A stretch of 64,000 nt of DNA from Vicia villosa (taxonomy: Eukaryota > Streptophyta > Magnoliopsida > Fabales > Fabaceae): NCBI RefSeq assembly GCF_029867415.1, contig NC_081180.1, forward strand, positions 146,382,731 to 146,446,730, in the 5' to 3' direction. Numbering within the stretch: the first letter of the stretch is position 1; every line of letters begins with the position of its first letter. The position numbers and the translations under genes are program-made. Positions 11,476 through 22,942 of this stretch are shown here, piece by piece. A model generated the notes under the pieces. That model saw nothing but the letters and a program-made list of their open reading frames with translations. It was not told where the DNA came from and ran no database searches.

Positions 11476-13336
11476 AAAAGAGCTCTCTCCTCCTCCGTCT
11501 CATCCTCGGCAGGAGCCTGAGATCGACGAAGAGAAGCCTCCTTCACCGAGGAAGACAGCATCGTCCCATACAGAGTCCGAGAGAGCAAGGTATGTTGGCC
11601 CTGCACGTCCGCCAGAGCATCCTCTTTTGCACTCAACCGAGCCTTCACGGTCGCCAGCTCCTCGCCCTGCTCCTTCAGCATCTGGTCCCACTCCGCCAGA
11701 GCAGACGCCTTTACCTTGACATCCTCCTCGAGCAGTCTCACCGCCTCCGCGGACAAGGGCGCCGAACGAGTATATAGGGTAGCCAGCTCGAGAACCCGGA
11801 CCACAGCTGAAGCTTCTTGCACCAGAAACCTTTGACGAACAGAGGGCTCCAAACCTTCGATATGGAGGGACTCAACACGAGGAATGGTCAGAGAGGGCCC
11901 TCCCTCAAAGAACCGGGGCTGGAGGAAGCATGAAGGGATGGTAAAGATATCGTCGGCCTCCTCCTGGGTCAGATCCACGACCTCAACCCTCTGCCGCTTG
12001 TGACGAACCAGCGCATCCGGATACGGTTGCTGACGAAGATGAGAAGAAAGCACCGTGACCGGCCTCAGGGATTCACCCTGGTCAGAAGCCCGCAATGGGG
12101 AACCAACAGCAGCTGGGAAGGAAGAGGAAGTGCCTGAGCCTGCCGCCGGAGACCTCTGCACAGCAGCCAACCTAGGACCAACACTCTTATTGACAGTCCC
12201 TTTGGCCTTGCTCGCCTGTCTGAGCATCCGATCATGACGCGCCCGATCCATTGACTCTACAAAGAAAAATACACGAAAAACATGAGAATCAACCCGTCAT
12301 AAGATCACTGCCAAAAACTACAACAACAACAACAAAAATGACAAGTTAAAATAACGAAACGAAAGAAAGGGGAGGGGCAGATACCTAGATAGGCAAATGC
12401 ACCCTCATCAGTCCCACTGGCCAGAAGTTCCTTTATACTAATCACGCCCGGTTCCCTAACGACCTCCCCGTCTTCATCTACAACAGGCTTCCCCGAACGA
12501 TCCACCTTAGCGACCGTGGGAAGACCCTGCACGAAGTTCTAAAGGAGGGCATAGTCCCCCCGAGCGTCCTCATCCAAATCCGAAAGTTTGGTGATGTACT
12601 GGTCGGTACCATACTCGAAATGATCCTGGGACCAGAAAAACCTAAACTTATGCCTCCGAGTAGTGACAGGCTCCCCAATATCATTAAGTACCGAACGACC
12701 ATTGATATCCACGGTCGGAACCCGAGCGAAGACACTGTCACGGGCCTCCTGGGACTGAGGACGGATGAGGAAGAAGCGGGGCTTATAGTTTTTCAAGGAA
12801 TCCGAGTAAGACTTAAAAATCTTCTTAGACTGCTTCAAAGACACTCATCCGAAACGACCTTCCCTCACCATGCGTTGCACACAAAATATGTAAAAGAACA
12901 AAGGGATTGTAGCCGCTATCTTCAGGTGAGAGCAGACCAGCTCGAACGCCCAGATGAAAGCAATCGAATTGGGGTGGAGCTGTGCAGGGGCCACCTCCAG
13001 GTGGTTGAAAACAGCCATCTGGAACTCAGTGAAAGGCACACGGAACCCCATCTCCCAGAAGACCACCTCGTACAATGGGAGCAAATCGGGGGTGTACACG
13101 TCACAAATACGATCCTCTTCAATCGGGATAAGAACCGACCACCCATTCTTGGAGGTATCCCCGGCAGGATCCACGTAACCCCCAATCTCCGTAAAAATGT
13201 CTGAATCGTCCTCCACAAAATAACTTTCAATATCGAGAGCTTCTTGAAGCACCCAGGCCGACAGAGGCACCTCCTGCTGGGCCGAAGGAGTAGAGGATGA
13301 CGAACTTGATGCTGACGGACGCCCCGCTTCAGTCAT
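11476..13336 (-). pseudogene. Antisense extra ORF of Tat element (putative gypsy-type transposon domain)
   Basis: This reads opposite to the Tat pol. The best start is ATG at 13336 (MTEAGRPSASSS). Exon 1 (13336-12385) contains PLYEVVFWEMGFRVPFTEFQ and HLEVAPAQLHPNSIAFIWAF, which I recognise as the plant domain called putative gypsy type transposon (PF04195-like). It carries two in-frame stops, TGA at 12845-12847 and TAG at 12539-12541. A 128-bp intron with GT..AG ends (12384-12257) joins in frame to exon 2 (12256 onward), which is rich in Glu/Ala and may form a coiled coil (ALAEWDQMLKEQGEELATVK). Exon 2 is cut at 11476 by the SIRE LTR, and translation would stop inside that LTR at 11466. Function unknown; antisense extra ORFs are known in some Tat elements. 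Confidence 0.75.
12257..12384 (-). other. Predicted intron in the antisense ORF
   Basis: The donor TATCTAG|GTATCT at 12384 and the acceptor TTTCTTTGTAG|AG at 12257 remove 128 bp. This links the two open stretches without a frame change (phase 1, giving a GAG codon at the joint). Confidence 0.65.
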
Positions 13337-13940
13337 ATTCACCGGAAACACAGGGGAGAACAGTGAATTTGACAGTTAAATCAAATCCACCCTTCCACCA
13401 CCGTTCAGAGTGAAAGGGCGCACCAACGATTCGGAGACCGAACGGCCCACGACCTTGCCCTTCTCTAGAAAAACAGAATCCGAGCAGAAGGAGACTCGCG
13501 CCAAAGGAAAGGGCAAAGACACATGCTACGTCATAATAACCTATTTTCCTAGAGAAAACTCTAAAAACATATCCACACATAACCAAAACTCCTAAACCGC
13601 AATCAACAAGCTGGAAGGTAGCCATAAGCCAAATATTCAACCATACACTGCCACCAGCAATGCAGGAATCATCCATCTCCGCCGCCTACCACCAGCTTCA
13701 TCCTATATCTTCGTCAAAATCATTCCTAAAGGTCTACCCTAACCACATGCAAACGATTTCTAAAAACAATCAAAGCATAGAAATCTAAAAACGAAGGTAA
13801 AAACGAACTTACGAGTAAGATTCTGACGGAAGAAACGAAGAATAGAAAGAAGAACACCACAACGAAGCTCACAAACGGCGGCGGAAGGAAGAGAACGAAG
13901 CAAAAGAATTTGAAAAGTTTGGGAGAAATAGAAAACCCTG

Positions 13941-13949
13941 ATATTTATA
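13941..13949 (-). promoter_or_regulatory. TATA box for the antisense ORF
   Basis: The minus strand reads CCTATAAATATCAGG here, about 600 bp upstream of the antisense ORF start. A possible untranslated-exon donor (ACTC|GTAAGTTCG) lies near 13810. The position fits a dedicated antisense promoter; no expression evidence is available. Confidence 0.5.
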
Positions 13950-14222
13950 GGCTACTGAAGACGTCACGCGTGCCGCACAGGGGGCTCTGCGAAACGGTAG
14001 GGCCATCATTAACCCTATTAGCCTACGAATAGGGTAGCCATCATTTCGCATTAAATGCGACACGTCCCCCAAGTGACTTTTCTGAAACAACACGCCTCCT
14101 AAACTTCCGACCTGACCCTTCTTATTCCCGGAAACTTTAGGCCGACGCAGGGCACACGTCCCCGGAAGATCCCCCGGATCAGCATCCTCAAAGTCATCGC
14201 TCCCACGAGCAGAAGCAACAAC

Positions 14223-14234
14223 TTAGGGGGCTCC
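14223..14234 (+). other. Polypurine tract of the Tat element
   Basis: TTAGGGGGCTCC lies immediately before the LTR start TGTTCTGGACC. Confidence 0.7.
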
Positions 14235-14344
14235 TGTTCTGGACCGGCCCAATCACCCTTATTGGGCCAATCCAGCCTCCGGCCCAAGGTACCATGGACA
14301 CGCGCGCGACTGCTTCCCCCGGACCATTCCGGGAAAACACCAAA

Positions 14345-16467
14345 TGTAACACCCCTCTAATACCCCACGGCAATTGACAAAATTAAATCAGAGTAAACAT
14401 GCAAAAGGTGTCACAATTCAAAAATAAAAGAAAACACACGTTCGGCATATGTCATGCATTCACTGAAACATCTGAAATTATAACTCATAGATAAAATCAT
14501 GTTTACACAGCGGAATCAAATCATCAAGTCAACATTACATCATTAATGTATCAGAATGCAAATAAAGTAAACAATAGAGTTATAATTCGACACTCAAAAC
14601 ATCGCGTCCCCAGTGTTACATCTATCAGAGCATGACACCGACACAACTAAACCGACTTATGAGCTAATCCTCACCAAGTCGAAAGCAGCTATCCTCAATC
14701 TGAAAATTGTCAACAAGTAAGGGTGAGTCTCATTCTCAATTAATCAATGTTATGCATTCATAAGCAACAAAACATCATAATATATCATTCACCCAATTCG
14801 TCATATATTCAGATTCACATCTATTATTCATCAATTCACACAATAATAGATTACAACACAACACAGAAATCCATACAATCATGTTATGACAAAATGCATA
14901 TGACACAACTGACACTATGCATGTGGTACCAAAATTCGTGAATCACATCCACAGGACTTCTCTCTGCGATACTGCCTTTCAAGTCGCTTACACCCCACAT
15001 GGGCACACGACTAACCTCATCGCTCACACCCCCATGGGCACACGATGACTGCTTACTAATCTCCGCACAATGGGAATTAGCCACCAACGATCCACTCATC
15101 AACGGGATCCAATGTAAATGATTTATGAATGAATGCACACATATCACATACTTATATCATTACCGATCCGATGCTTAACATCGTCTCATTTCATCTCACC
15201 AATATCATCACAAACAAGTATGCACATGTCCAAGCATCATTCAATCATTCACATACATTCACCACAATCAACATATTAATATTAACAGCATATTAATATT
15301 CACAAATCGTCAATCATCATCATATAATTCTCAACAATCATCACATCGTAATGTTTTCAAAACAACATCTTATATTGTCACATTTCATCATATATGTCAA
15401 CAATACATCATCCAATTACACAAATCGTCACATGATTAATATTTCAATATAGCATGTATTTAACACATCTCATCACATATATGTACAATACATCATTCAC
15501 CAAGAAATAAAATCATATTTAAAAATAATTGGATTCACACCTCATTCCATCGTTTAAACACGTAGGCTATCTCATAAGATTCATCGTACTCGAAACGACA
15601 CTAAAAACAGACCTACGGTTCGAAAGTTACACATCATTTAACTTTCCCAAGAAATAACTAACGCTACAGCACGCGGCGCAACCAACGTTCGCGGCGCGAC
15701 CTGAAGCACACAAACACGTTCGCGGCGCCAACCTATTCACACGGCGCGATGCGAGAAAACAAGTACGCCTTCGCGGCGCCAACACATGGACGCGGCGCGA
15801 CCTGAGCGTATCACAACTTCCTGGTTTTCTGCCCAACGGTTCGCGGCGCAAACAGAGGTTCGCGGCGCGACCTGGCGATTTTGCAGAATTATGGGTCTGC
15901 GTTAGACTCTGCGATTTCACATCCTTTTCACCCAAAAACGATTCCAGACATAGCAGACAGGCATAAAATCATCGAATTTCTCATCACACATCATTATACA
16001 TCAAAACAACACATCATTAACCAACAATCTATACAAATTCATCAGTTATCCCAAATCATAACATACCTAACAATATCAAATCCCAATATGCCCAATCGAA
16101 TCGAATCATACGTTAATCCATCCTATTACCCATAACCACATAATAGAAATTAACCGGAAGAGTCCCCCCTTACCTTAGCCAAGAGTTTTTGATTGGTCTC
16201 TCCCTCCATTGCTCCTCTTTCACGTTCTTCGTTTTCCAAACTCTTTTCACATTCCTTTCTCTTATTCTCAATTCCTTATTATTTTATAAAATAACCTTTT
16301 AATTAGAATAGGGCCTTTACTAACATAACACCCCCTCATTCCTTAACATCACACCTGGCCCAACACCATAACCATCCTTTTCCAATTAAATTCTACAAAT
16401 CACCAATAATTCTAATTATTAATTAAATTTCCATTTAATTTAAAAATTAAAATATACGGGTGTTACA
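14345..16467 (-). mobile_element. Solo LTR of a Tekay-type element (2,123 bp)
   Basis: On the minus strand it begins TGTAACACCCGTATATTTT at 16467 and ends GGGGTGTTACA at 14345. It is flanked on both sides by the perfect 5-bp duplication CCAAA (14340-14344 and 16468-16472), and no internal sequence accompanies it. This is the signature of LTR-LTR recombination that deleted the body. It lies inside the Tat 3' LTR. Confidence 0.95.
15668..15880. repeat. GCGGCGC array in the solo LTR
   Basis: Alternating CGCGGCGCG and CGCGGCGCC/CGCGGCGCA blocks, each followed by AAC or ACC, recur about nine times in 213 bp within an AT-rich LTR. The same kind of array occurs at matching places in the LTRs at 24285-26122 and 30672-32501. 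Confidence 0.85.
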
Positions 16468-16577
16468 CCAAAGACAGCCGACCACGAGGCCACCTCGTGC
16501 TCGGCAAACGGATGGCTCACGCGTTACCTAAATCCGCGCCTTGGAAAGGAGAGCCAATTTCGCCTAGGGATACCCCC

Positions 16578-16586
16578 TATAAATAG
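16578..16586 (+). promoter_or_regulatory. TATA box of the Tat LTR
   Basis: CCCTATAAATAGCCC is a classical plant TATA box. It lies some 215 bp before the LTR end, so transcription would start near 16610 at the R region. Confidence 0.75.
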
Positions 16587-16794
16587 CCCTCTCATCACAG
16601 AGGGCAAGGTAATCTTTTCTTACCCCAAAATTCTCTCACTTTGTTGTACCTTGTGGAACATATACTTACTTTGGCATCGGAGTGCCTTGCAGGTACAACC
16701 CTTTTTTCCTTTTCTACCGTTCCGGACGTCAAGCCTTCTTTGTTGCTGGCGATCTGATATGCTCGGTAAGATCACCTGTGATTCGAGTATAACA

Positions 16795-19087
16795 ATTATT
16801 TGATTTTTATCATAATTAATTTTAAAAAATTTATTTGATCATAATTTGAGTCAAAGATGATCATGATTCCACTCACGATGTCTTGTGATTCAAGTCAAAT
16901 GATACCTTGATTCAAAATAAAAAACATAGGCAAAATCTTGATTTTTAATTAAACTTTTTATTCGAATAAATTATAATGTTATATACTTGATTTGAATCAA
17001 ACATCAAAATCACCTAATTTTAAGTTTTCTAACTTAAGAATCAAGGCATGCATATCTTCAATAACTTTTGAATAAATTATTTATGATAAAAACTCATTAA
17101 AATGAATCAAATCTCTCTTATAGAATGAAAGGAGTGACATAATGCACAATCTACAACAAATGATTAAATTAAAACCAAACTAATCAAAAGTAATAAATCA
17201 ATTTGAAAATTTTACAAAAACATCAAAACATAGATGAAAAGGCGAGAATAACATTGTTCGAAGCATAACCTATACTCATGATCCATCTTTTTTTTTACCC
17301 TAATGGGTCTTGGGCCACCCGACCTAAACCTGATCCATCTATTTTGTCACACATGGCTAATGAGGTATCGGTTTAAACCTCAACGATAATAGAGGAAAGC
17401 CCCTCCCCCTATAATAGAGGAAGAATCGATCTTCTCCTATTAATACTTACTCGTTGAGAAAATAAGAGAAAATCGTTTTCTTCCTAAGACCTAGCTCAAG
17501 ATTTCATTTAGTAATATTTCAACTTCAATGGTTAAATACGGGTGATAATAAATCAGACCAACTAACAGAACTTACGACCTAACTTATACATGCCCAAGTC
17601 AGATCATGCGTTTTTTTAAAATAGAAAAAAAAAACATTTAATTTTTTTAGAAATCTATTTAAATAAAAAGGTTAGACCACATGCCATAAATTTTTTTTAA
17701 AAGAATCTTTAACAGATCGATCTATTTAAATAAATATCTATTTAAATAAATATAAATACATTTATTTTATTGTATTTTATAATTTAAATTAAAATAAAAA
17801 ATAAAATTAATTATCTTAAAGATCTAAAAAAATATTATAAACAATGTCATAAATTTTTTATGTAAATTCACTTGAATAAATAATATCACAAAATTGATGT
17901 GGTTAGATAAATTTGAATAAGTCAAAATATATATATATATATATATATATAATCTTATTGATATTTTAATTTATTAGTCTATTTAAATATTAATAAAATT
18001 GCTTATTTATACATATAATAAATAAACCCTAAATCCTAAGTTAAATAAACAAATAGACATTCGGAGATCAAACCCAAATTAAAAAATAAACATATAATAA
18101 ATTACAGATCAAATTTAAAATTTAAATTGTTGAACAAATCAGACTTAAACTTGAAAAGACCCGACTCACCCTGGTGACAAACTCTCCCTTTATTATCACA
18201 AATAAAACATATATATTATTTTGTTATTATCAAGCAAAATTATTATAAAAAAGCTTTCACAATGTAAATCGATCCTTTTCTTCGTAATAAATTTCGGGAG
18301 GAGCCGCCAACTCAAGGAAAGAGTCACTGAGTTGTCTCCGTATTTAAAGAGAAATACAAAAATCAAGCCAAATAAAATACTTACTTAACCTCACGTATAG
18401 GCAACTCAGAAATCTTGCCCCTTTGTTCAGATAACTCTAAGCTCATAATAACAGGTGCAAGTATACAAATTTGACATAAGTTTGCTAACCTATTAGGATT
18501 TCTCCACGACTCATCGACATTCATGATACTAAAAGGAGTTGGATACGAATTATTATACGATGGAAAATAGAGTAACAAATAAATAGAATAATTCTGTAAC
18601 TATCAAAGATGTGGACTTAGAGCAAACACATAAACCTCTTCGTGTTTATGAAGAAACATTTTCGTAAAAATTATAAGATTTTTACTCAAACCTATAAATG
18701 TCCATGTAAGACTGTTACAAAGAGAATGTAAAATTATATGTATGCAATAGTATTTTAGAAGAATGCCTCTTATAACATTTTTGTTGAAGTCCACATGTTT
18801 GAATCTTATAAAAAAATATCCATACATCAACATGAACTAAGGATCTTAATATAATAAAGAACGTATGAATCAAGAGAACATTGTAAGAGAAGTATTTACA
18901 ATTCAAAATGAAATCGTAATTAACTACTAGTATGTATTAACAGCCTTAACAACAATTATCCAGTACAAAGAACAAGGGCAGCTGGGAGGCCATAGAGATT
19001 TATTAGCAGATAAGAATTCAATTTCAAAAACCACCCACTACCTTAAAGTAAACAAGTAGTATGTACTGAGAAAAACAAGGATTTCAA
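16795..19087. other. AT-rich intergenic DNA downstream of LIFEGUARD
   Basis: I see no gene in this 2.3 kb. It holds an AT dinucleotide run at 17927-17952. The stretch at 17280-17480 looks like old repeat DNA (TTTAAACCTCAACGATAATAGAGG), and there are poly-T/poly-A tracts. The open stretches at 18381-18906 are short, lack recognisable domains and are best explained as chance. The LIFEGUARD 3' untranslated region should occupy its right edge. Confidence 0.6.
17927..17952. repeat. AT microsatellite
   Basis: An uninterrupted AT dinucleotide run of about 12 units. Confidence 0.9.
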
Positions 19088-20777
19088 CTATTCAGCTGCT
19101 CTGAAAATAGTGAGCAGAGACAGGAAAAGGTTGATGATGTCCAAATACAAAGAAACAGAAGCCCAAATAAATTCGTCGTAGGAGTATCTCTTGATCAAGT
19201 TGTCTGTATCATAAAGGATGTAGCCACAAAATATAATTGCTCCCAAGCAACCATAGATCATAGTAGATATTTTCCCCAATGGAAAGAAAACCTGCAGGAA
19301 GGGACACAATGAGAATTCAACCAAAACCATTAAACAATGCAACAATACCTATGAAGACACAGTCTTTGGAAATTATAATACCTGAATCAGACCAAAGACC
19401 ATAAGAACCATAACAGCACCAAATAAGAAAGGGCCAAGGAAGTTGAAATCATAGCCTCTACTTGCAGCCCAAAATGTGTAAAGAGTCAGAGCTATCACCA
19501 CCACAGCAGTCAATATAGCCGCTTCCAGAACAACTTTTCCTGTATATAATAAATACCAAATCTCATTAGGAGAAGCTCGGCATCACACTTAAAACTTGGC
19601 AATTCTCAATGATTAAATGCAACTTGAGCATACCAAATTGCACAAACCAAAATAGTAAGTCAGGAAACTCTAAACCCCAACAAGAAGAAGTTTTATCCCA
19701 CTAAGTAGGTCATGGGTCAGTCACATGGATCAACTTTCGCCATAATGTCTATTCAATATCATGCTTCATGCTTCTATCCAAATCCCAAATCATTAATTCT
19801 TCTTCTATCCCTAATTGTTTGAGATCTCTCCAAACCCCAAATTACAAATTAATTTTTTCCCATTTTGTTTTCTTTCAATTGCACAATTGATAGCTATACA
19901 AACAATGCCAGATCACAAAATTCAAATCTTGTAAACACCATTCTTATTCAATGAATCTTGTCTTGGAAGTACTCACTTCAACCCATGACACAAGCAATGG
20001 TATTTGAACACTCACAACCTACAATATATCCCTAAATCCCTAATTCTACTTAGAAAAATTGTAATTCCTAAATAAATATTTCTCCTTTGTTCATTACCCC
20101 CAATTAGAATAACAAGTATAACCCTAAATTTCAACCACCCAGTCCAAAAATTCCAAGTTCAATCAACCAAACAACATAACCTAAAATTATTACAGATTCA
20201 ACCAAAACAATACACAATAAGGAAAAAAACAATCATCTCAATCTGAATAACAATCAAAACAATGAACATCAAGAAAGAAAGAAACAGAAATGAAATGAAC
20301 AGAATCTTACCGCTAGTGAAAGCGCAACTCAATCCAACAACAAACGAAAGCGAAAGAGTGAAAATCCCCAACAGAAAGTAATTAACCGGATGCTTCTGAT
20401 AATACGAGTAAAGCGGACACAACGCTGAAATCCAAAAGCAAAAATCATCAGCAATCAGACAAAAAAACTCAACACAGAAGTTTCTAGATTCTACAATCCA
20501 AACCAAATTCAGGGACAGAAAACTCACTGATCAAAGGGACAAAAATAAGAACGATGTAAAGAGCGAGACCGGTGTTGGTGGTGGCGAAGAACGTCGAAAT
20601 GGGACGAACGGTGACGACGACGGCGCCGACAGCGATGGTGGCGAGTAATTGGATGGCGATGATGACGTAGACTTTCCGGATGAAAGACCACCGTAGTTCG
20701 GGGCTTTCAAGCATCATCGGGTACAGCGGCCGTGCGCCGCTTTCCACATCGGATTTTCCGTACGGTTGATTCCACAT
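19088..20777 (-). CDS. LIFEGUARD/BI1-like protein (TMBIM family), 4 exons
   Basis: Exons on the minus strand are 20777-20528, 20424-20311, 19539-19382 and 19291-19088. All junctions fit GT..AG and the sum is 726 bp, or 241 residues. The protein opens MWNQPYGKSDVESG and has the family block ESPELRWSFIRKVY. About seven hydrophobic segments follow, and it ends with YSYDEFIWASVSLYLDIINL and FLSLLTIFRAAE. Length and motifs match plant LIFEGUARD proteins, multi-pass ER/endomembrane proteins related to Bax inhibitor-1 that dampen cell death and calcium release. No stop, frameshift or splice defect is visible, so it looks like a functional host gene. Which LFG paralogue it is cannot be decided here, so no symbol is given. 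Confidence 0.95.
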
Positions 20778-21784
20778 CTTGCAGTGTTTCTTTTTCCGGT
20801 GAAGTTTCTTGAACTGAGAAAGTGAGAGAAAGTAGTTAACGATTTTCGATCTTTGTTTTTGTTTTGCGGGGGTTATTAAATAGAATAAACTGCTATTAGG
20901 CTAGAGAGGTTAACTGATTGATTAACAATAAACAAATAATTACTTATTGATTAAGGTTTGTTAAATTTGTTAAGAGTGATTACTGTAGAAGAAACTTCGC
21001 GTTTTCGCGAGATCATGCCTTAACGAGTAGGTTCGCTTGTAAACGCGGTGGTGTGGGTTATGGTGCTTTTGACACGTGTACGGTTGGAAATGTTCTAGAT
21101 TTTTCTAACGGTAGTTATCAAATTGGGACTTGCTAGAATATGTAAGAATATGGGTTACTCTGCATTTGTGCCTTGTCAATTTATTTTGGTACTTAATTAA
21201 TGTTTCTCTTTCAACTGTAAAATAATCTTACATTAATTACAGCTAACCGAAATAATTCTCATTAGATATTAATGGGAATTTTTTTCCTTTGTACCCAACC
21301 TTCTCATTCAAATAGCTAGACTAACCAACTTTCTAACAAAAATCATAATATACAATCCACTTTTAAAAAAAATACTTTGATCCTCTATTTTGTTTATTTT
21401 TTTTCTTTTTTATTTTAATTTTTTATATTTAAAATCACGATTTTGTTGAAAAAGGACAAAAATAAAGACTAATTTTACAAAAAAAAAAATAGAAATACGA
21501 AAATTGCACAAAATTTTTTAACCCTATGCAACAGTGACCGGACGTCATTGTTGCGTTATTGAGGTTTCAGAACCTTCGGTAGAGGCATCCGTGGAAGAAT
21601 GGAACGTTGGGTCATTTTGTAGATGCACCAAGAAACCCAATTTTTTGAAACTAAGGTACTTCCGTAGATACATCTATGGGAGAACAAATAATTTTTTTCC
21701 TTTCTTTTCTTGTTATAACTACATAGTATCTAACTACAATAAGAACACAATATCCAGAAGTGGATCTACTATCTGACGGTGATT
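20778..21784. other. Upstream region of LIFEGUARD; no gene seen
   Basis: It contains the likely promoter and 5' untranslated region of the LIFEGUARD gene, then AT-rich DNA with long A and T tracts (21280-21490). Near 21590-21680 are imperfect palindromic motifs of the GATGCATC type, also seen at 43380-43600. The plus-strand open stretch at 21534-21776 has no recognisable domain. Confidence 0.55.
21072..21079. promoter_or_regulatory. Palindromic ACACGTGT box (G-box/ABRE core)
   Basis: A perfect palindrome with an ACGTG core about 295 bp upstream of the LIFEGUARD start codon. Such cores bind bZIP/bHLH factors; its use here is inferred from position only. Confidence 0.4.
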
Positions 21785-22224
21785 CGGCCCAGCCGACTTC
21801 TGAATAACAAGTGATTTTAGCATCATCCTTATCTTCATATAGTAGTCTTCTTCCTGGTGCATTCTTTATATATCCAAGAACTCAAATGACTGCATTTAAT
21901 TGACTATCACGAGGAGTTCATAAATTGGCCCACAATGTTCACTACAAATGTAATATTTGGTCTGGATATTGTAAGATAATTGAGTCTACCCACAAGTTGT
22001 TGATATCTTCCCGGGTCTTATAATGACTCCCTCTAGCCTAGATGAAGCTTGACGTTGGGATCCATTGGAGTATCAATAGGATGACCAGCAAGCATACTAG
22101 CAAGTCAATAATTGCCAGGAATAGTAAAACTTGGAGACGAATCCATATAAACTACCTCCTCCAACTCTTAGTGAAAAAAGGCATTTCTAATGTCCAACTG
22201 ATGAAACGGCCAATGATGAATGGC
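21785..22224 (-). pseudogene. Degenerate Ty1/copia pol fragment (RT to RNase H)
   Basis: On the minus strand broken frames give HQLDIRNAFFH (the RT motif usually read as LDVKNAFLHG), then VVYMDSSPSF and [17 protein letters not shown], with many stops and deletions. The N-terminal part of the same RT (KACLVAKGYTQ, GFDYGDIFSPMAKISSVHLF) continues at 22783-22884 and 33024-33137, separated by later insertions. This is the oldest layer of the local nest. It is distinct from the SIRE family at 51867-61863. Confidence 0.75.
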
Positions 22225-22782
22225 TAGGAGGGGCAACAAAACTCATACCTGCAGGTACCCACCCGAATCCGCCTTGAAATTGACGGGAAAAACCCGCTTT
22301 GACTGGGTTTGGATTCAGGTTTTGGTTTGGGTTTTCCCCTATTATAAAATATGGGGACGTGTCGGGTAATGGAGACAGTAGCACCCACTGAACCTGCCAC
22401 CGAACCCGCCCCATTTATTTCATTATGTGTATTATTATTTATTTTTGATAATTTATAATATTAAATATGTGGTCAGTGTTTTGGTATTTTGATTTGTATT
22501 AATTATTTAAAATATTTGAAATGTATGTATGGAATTTTTTGAAATTGTTTTATTTTATTATTTATAATGCAATTTGATTTTGGAAAAAAAATAGTTATTT
22601 CTATTAAGAAAATTGATTTCACTAAATGGATGGTGACGAGACGGGGATACTCGAACCCATTTGGGTTGGGTTTGGGTTTTAATTCTCCATCCCCGTTTGG
22701 ATTTGTGGCGGAAAACTCGGATTGTTTGGGGATTCGGGATTGGGTTTGGGGGATGTAATAATTGTCCCCGATCCACCCCGTA
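22225..22782. mobile_element. hAT-type MITE-like insertion, ends degenerate
   Basis: About 560 bp interrupt the copia RT between the FLA and HHWPFHQLD coding blocks. The ends TAGGAGGGGC and CACCCCGTA are weakly inverted and resemble the TAGGGGTGGC ends of the neighbouring hAT elements. The interior has G-rich/C-rich tracts in inverted orientation (GGGTTTGGATTCAGG and CCCATTTGGGTTGGG). No clean 8-bp duplication is seen. Confidence 0.5.
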
Positions 22783-22942
22783 TGGCAGCCACGCAAGAAA
22801 GAGGTGAACTGAACTGATCTTGGCCATTGGAGAAAAAATGTCACCATAATCAAAACCAAATATCTGTGTGTAGCCTTTAGCTACCAGACAAGTAGGGATG
22901 GCAATGGGCGGGATTTGGGCAGGGTACTATAGTACCCGTCCC

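Larger units (their letters stand above)
8067..16794 (+). mobile_element. Tat-lineage Ty3/gypsy element (Retand/Grande-like), 3' part
   Basis: In order on the plus strand: the end of an RNase H, an integrase, a non-coding stretch, an antisense extra ORF, a polypurine tract and an LTR running TGTT...AACA. An antisense ORF between pol and the 3' LTR is an established trait of some Tat elements such as Grande. The element is cut on the left by Tekay copy A and interrupted by a SIRE fragment and a solo Tekay LTR. Its 5' half must lie left of the window. The bases beyond its LTR are ATTAT. Confidence 0.82.
14235..16794 (+). repeat. 3' LTR of the Tat element, split by a solo LTR
   Basis: It starts TGTTCTGG and ends GTATAACA, giving matched TGTT/AACA termini. 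Subtracting the nested solo LTR and one 5-bp duplication leaves about 432 bp. The right arm carries a good TATA box at 16578 and CTTTGGCATCGGAGTGCCTTG, a block seen in Tat LTRs. Confidence 0.75.

Noticed and set aside
13329..13676. Minus-strand ORF upstream of the antisense ORF
   Set aside because: No domain, and it overlaps the leader of the antisense ORF in another frame; probably 5' untranslated or intronic sequence.
18381..18906. Short minus-strand ORFs downstream of LIFEGUARD
   Set aside because: No recognisable domain, no splice continuity with the gene, AT-rich.
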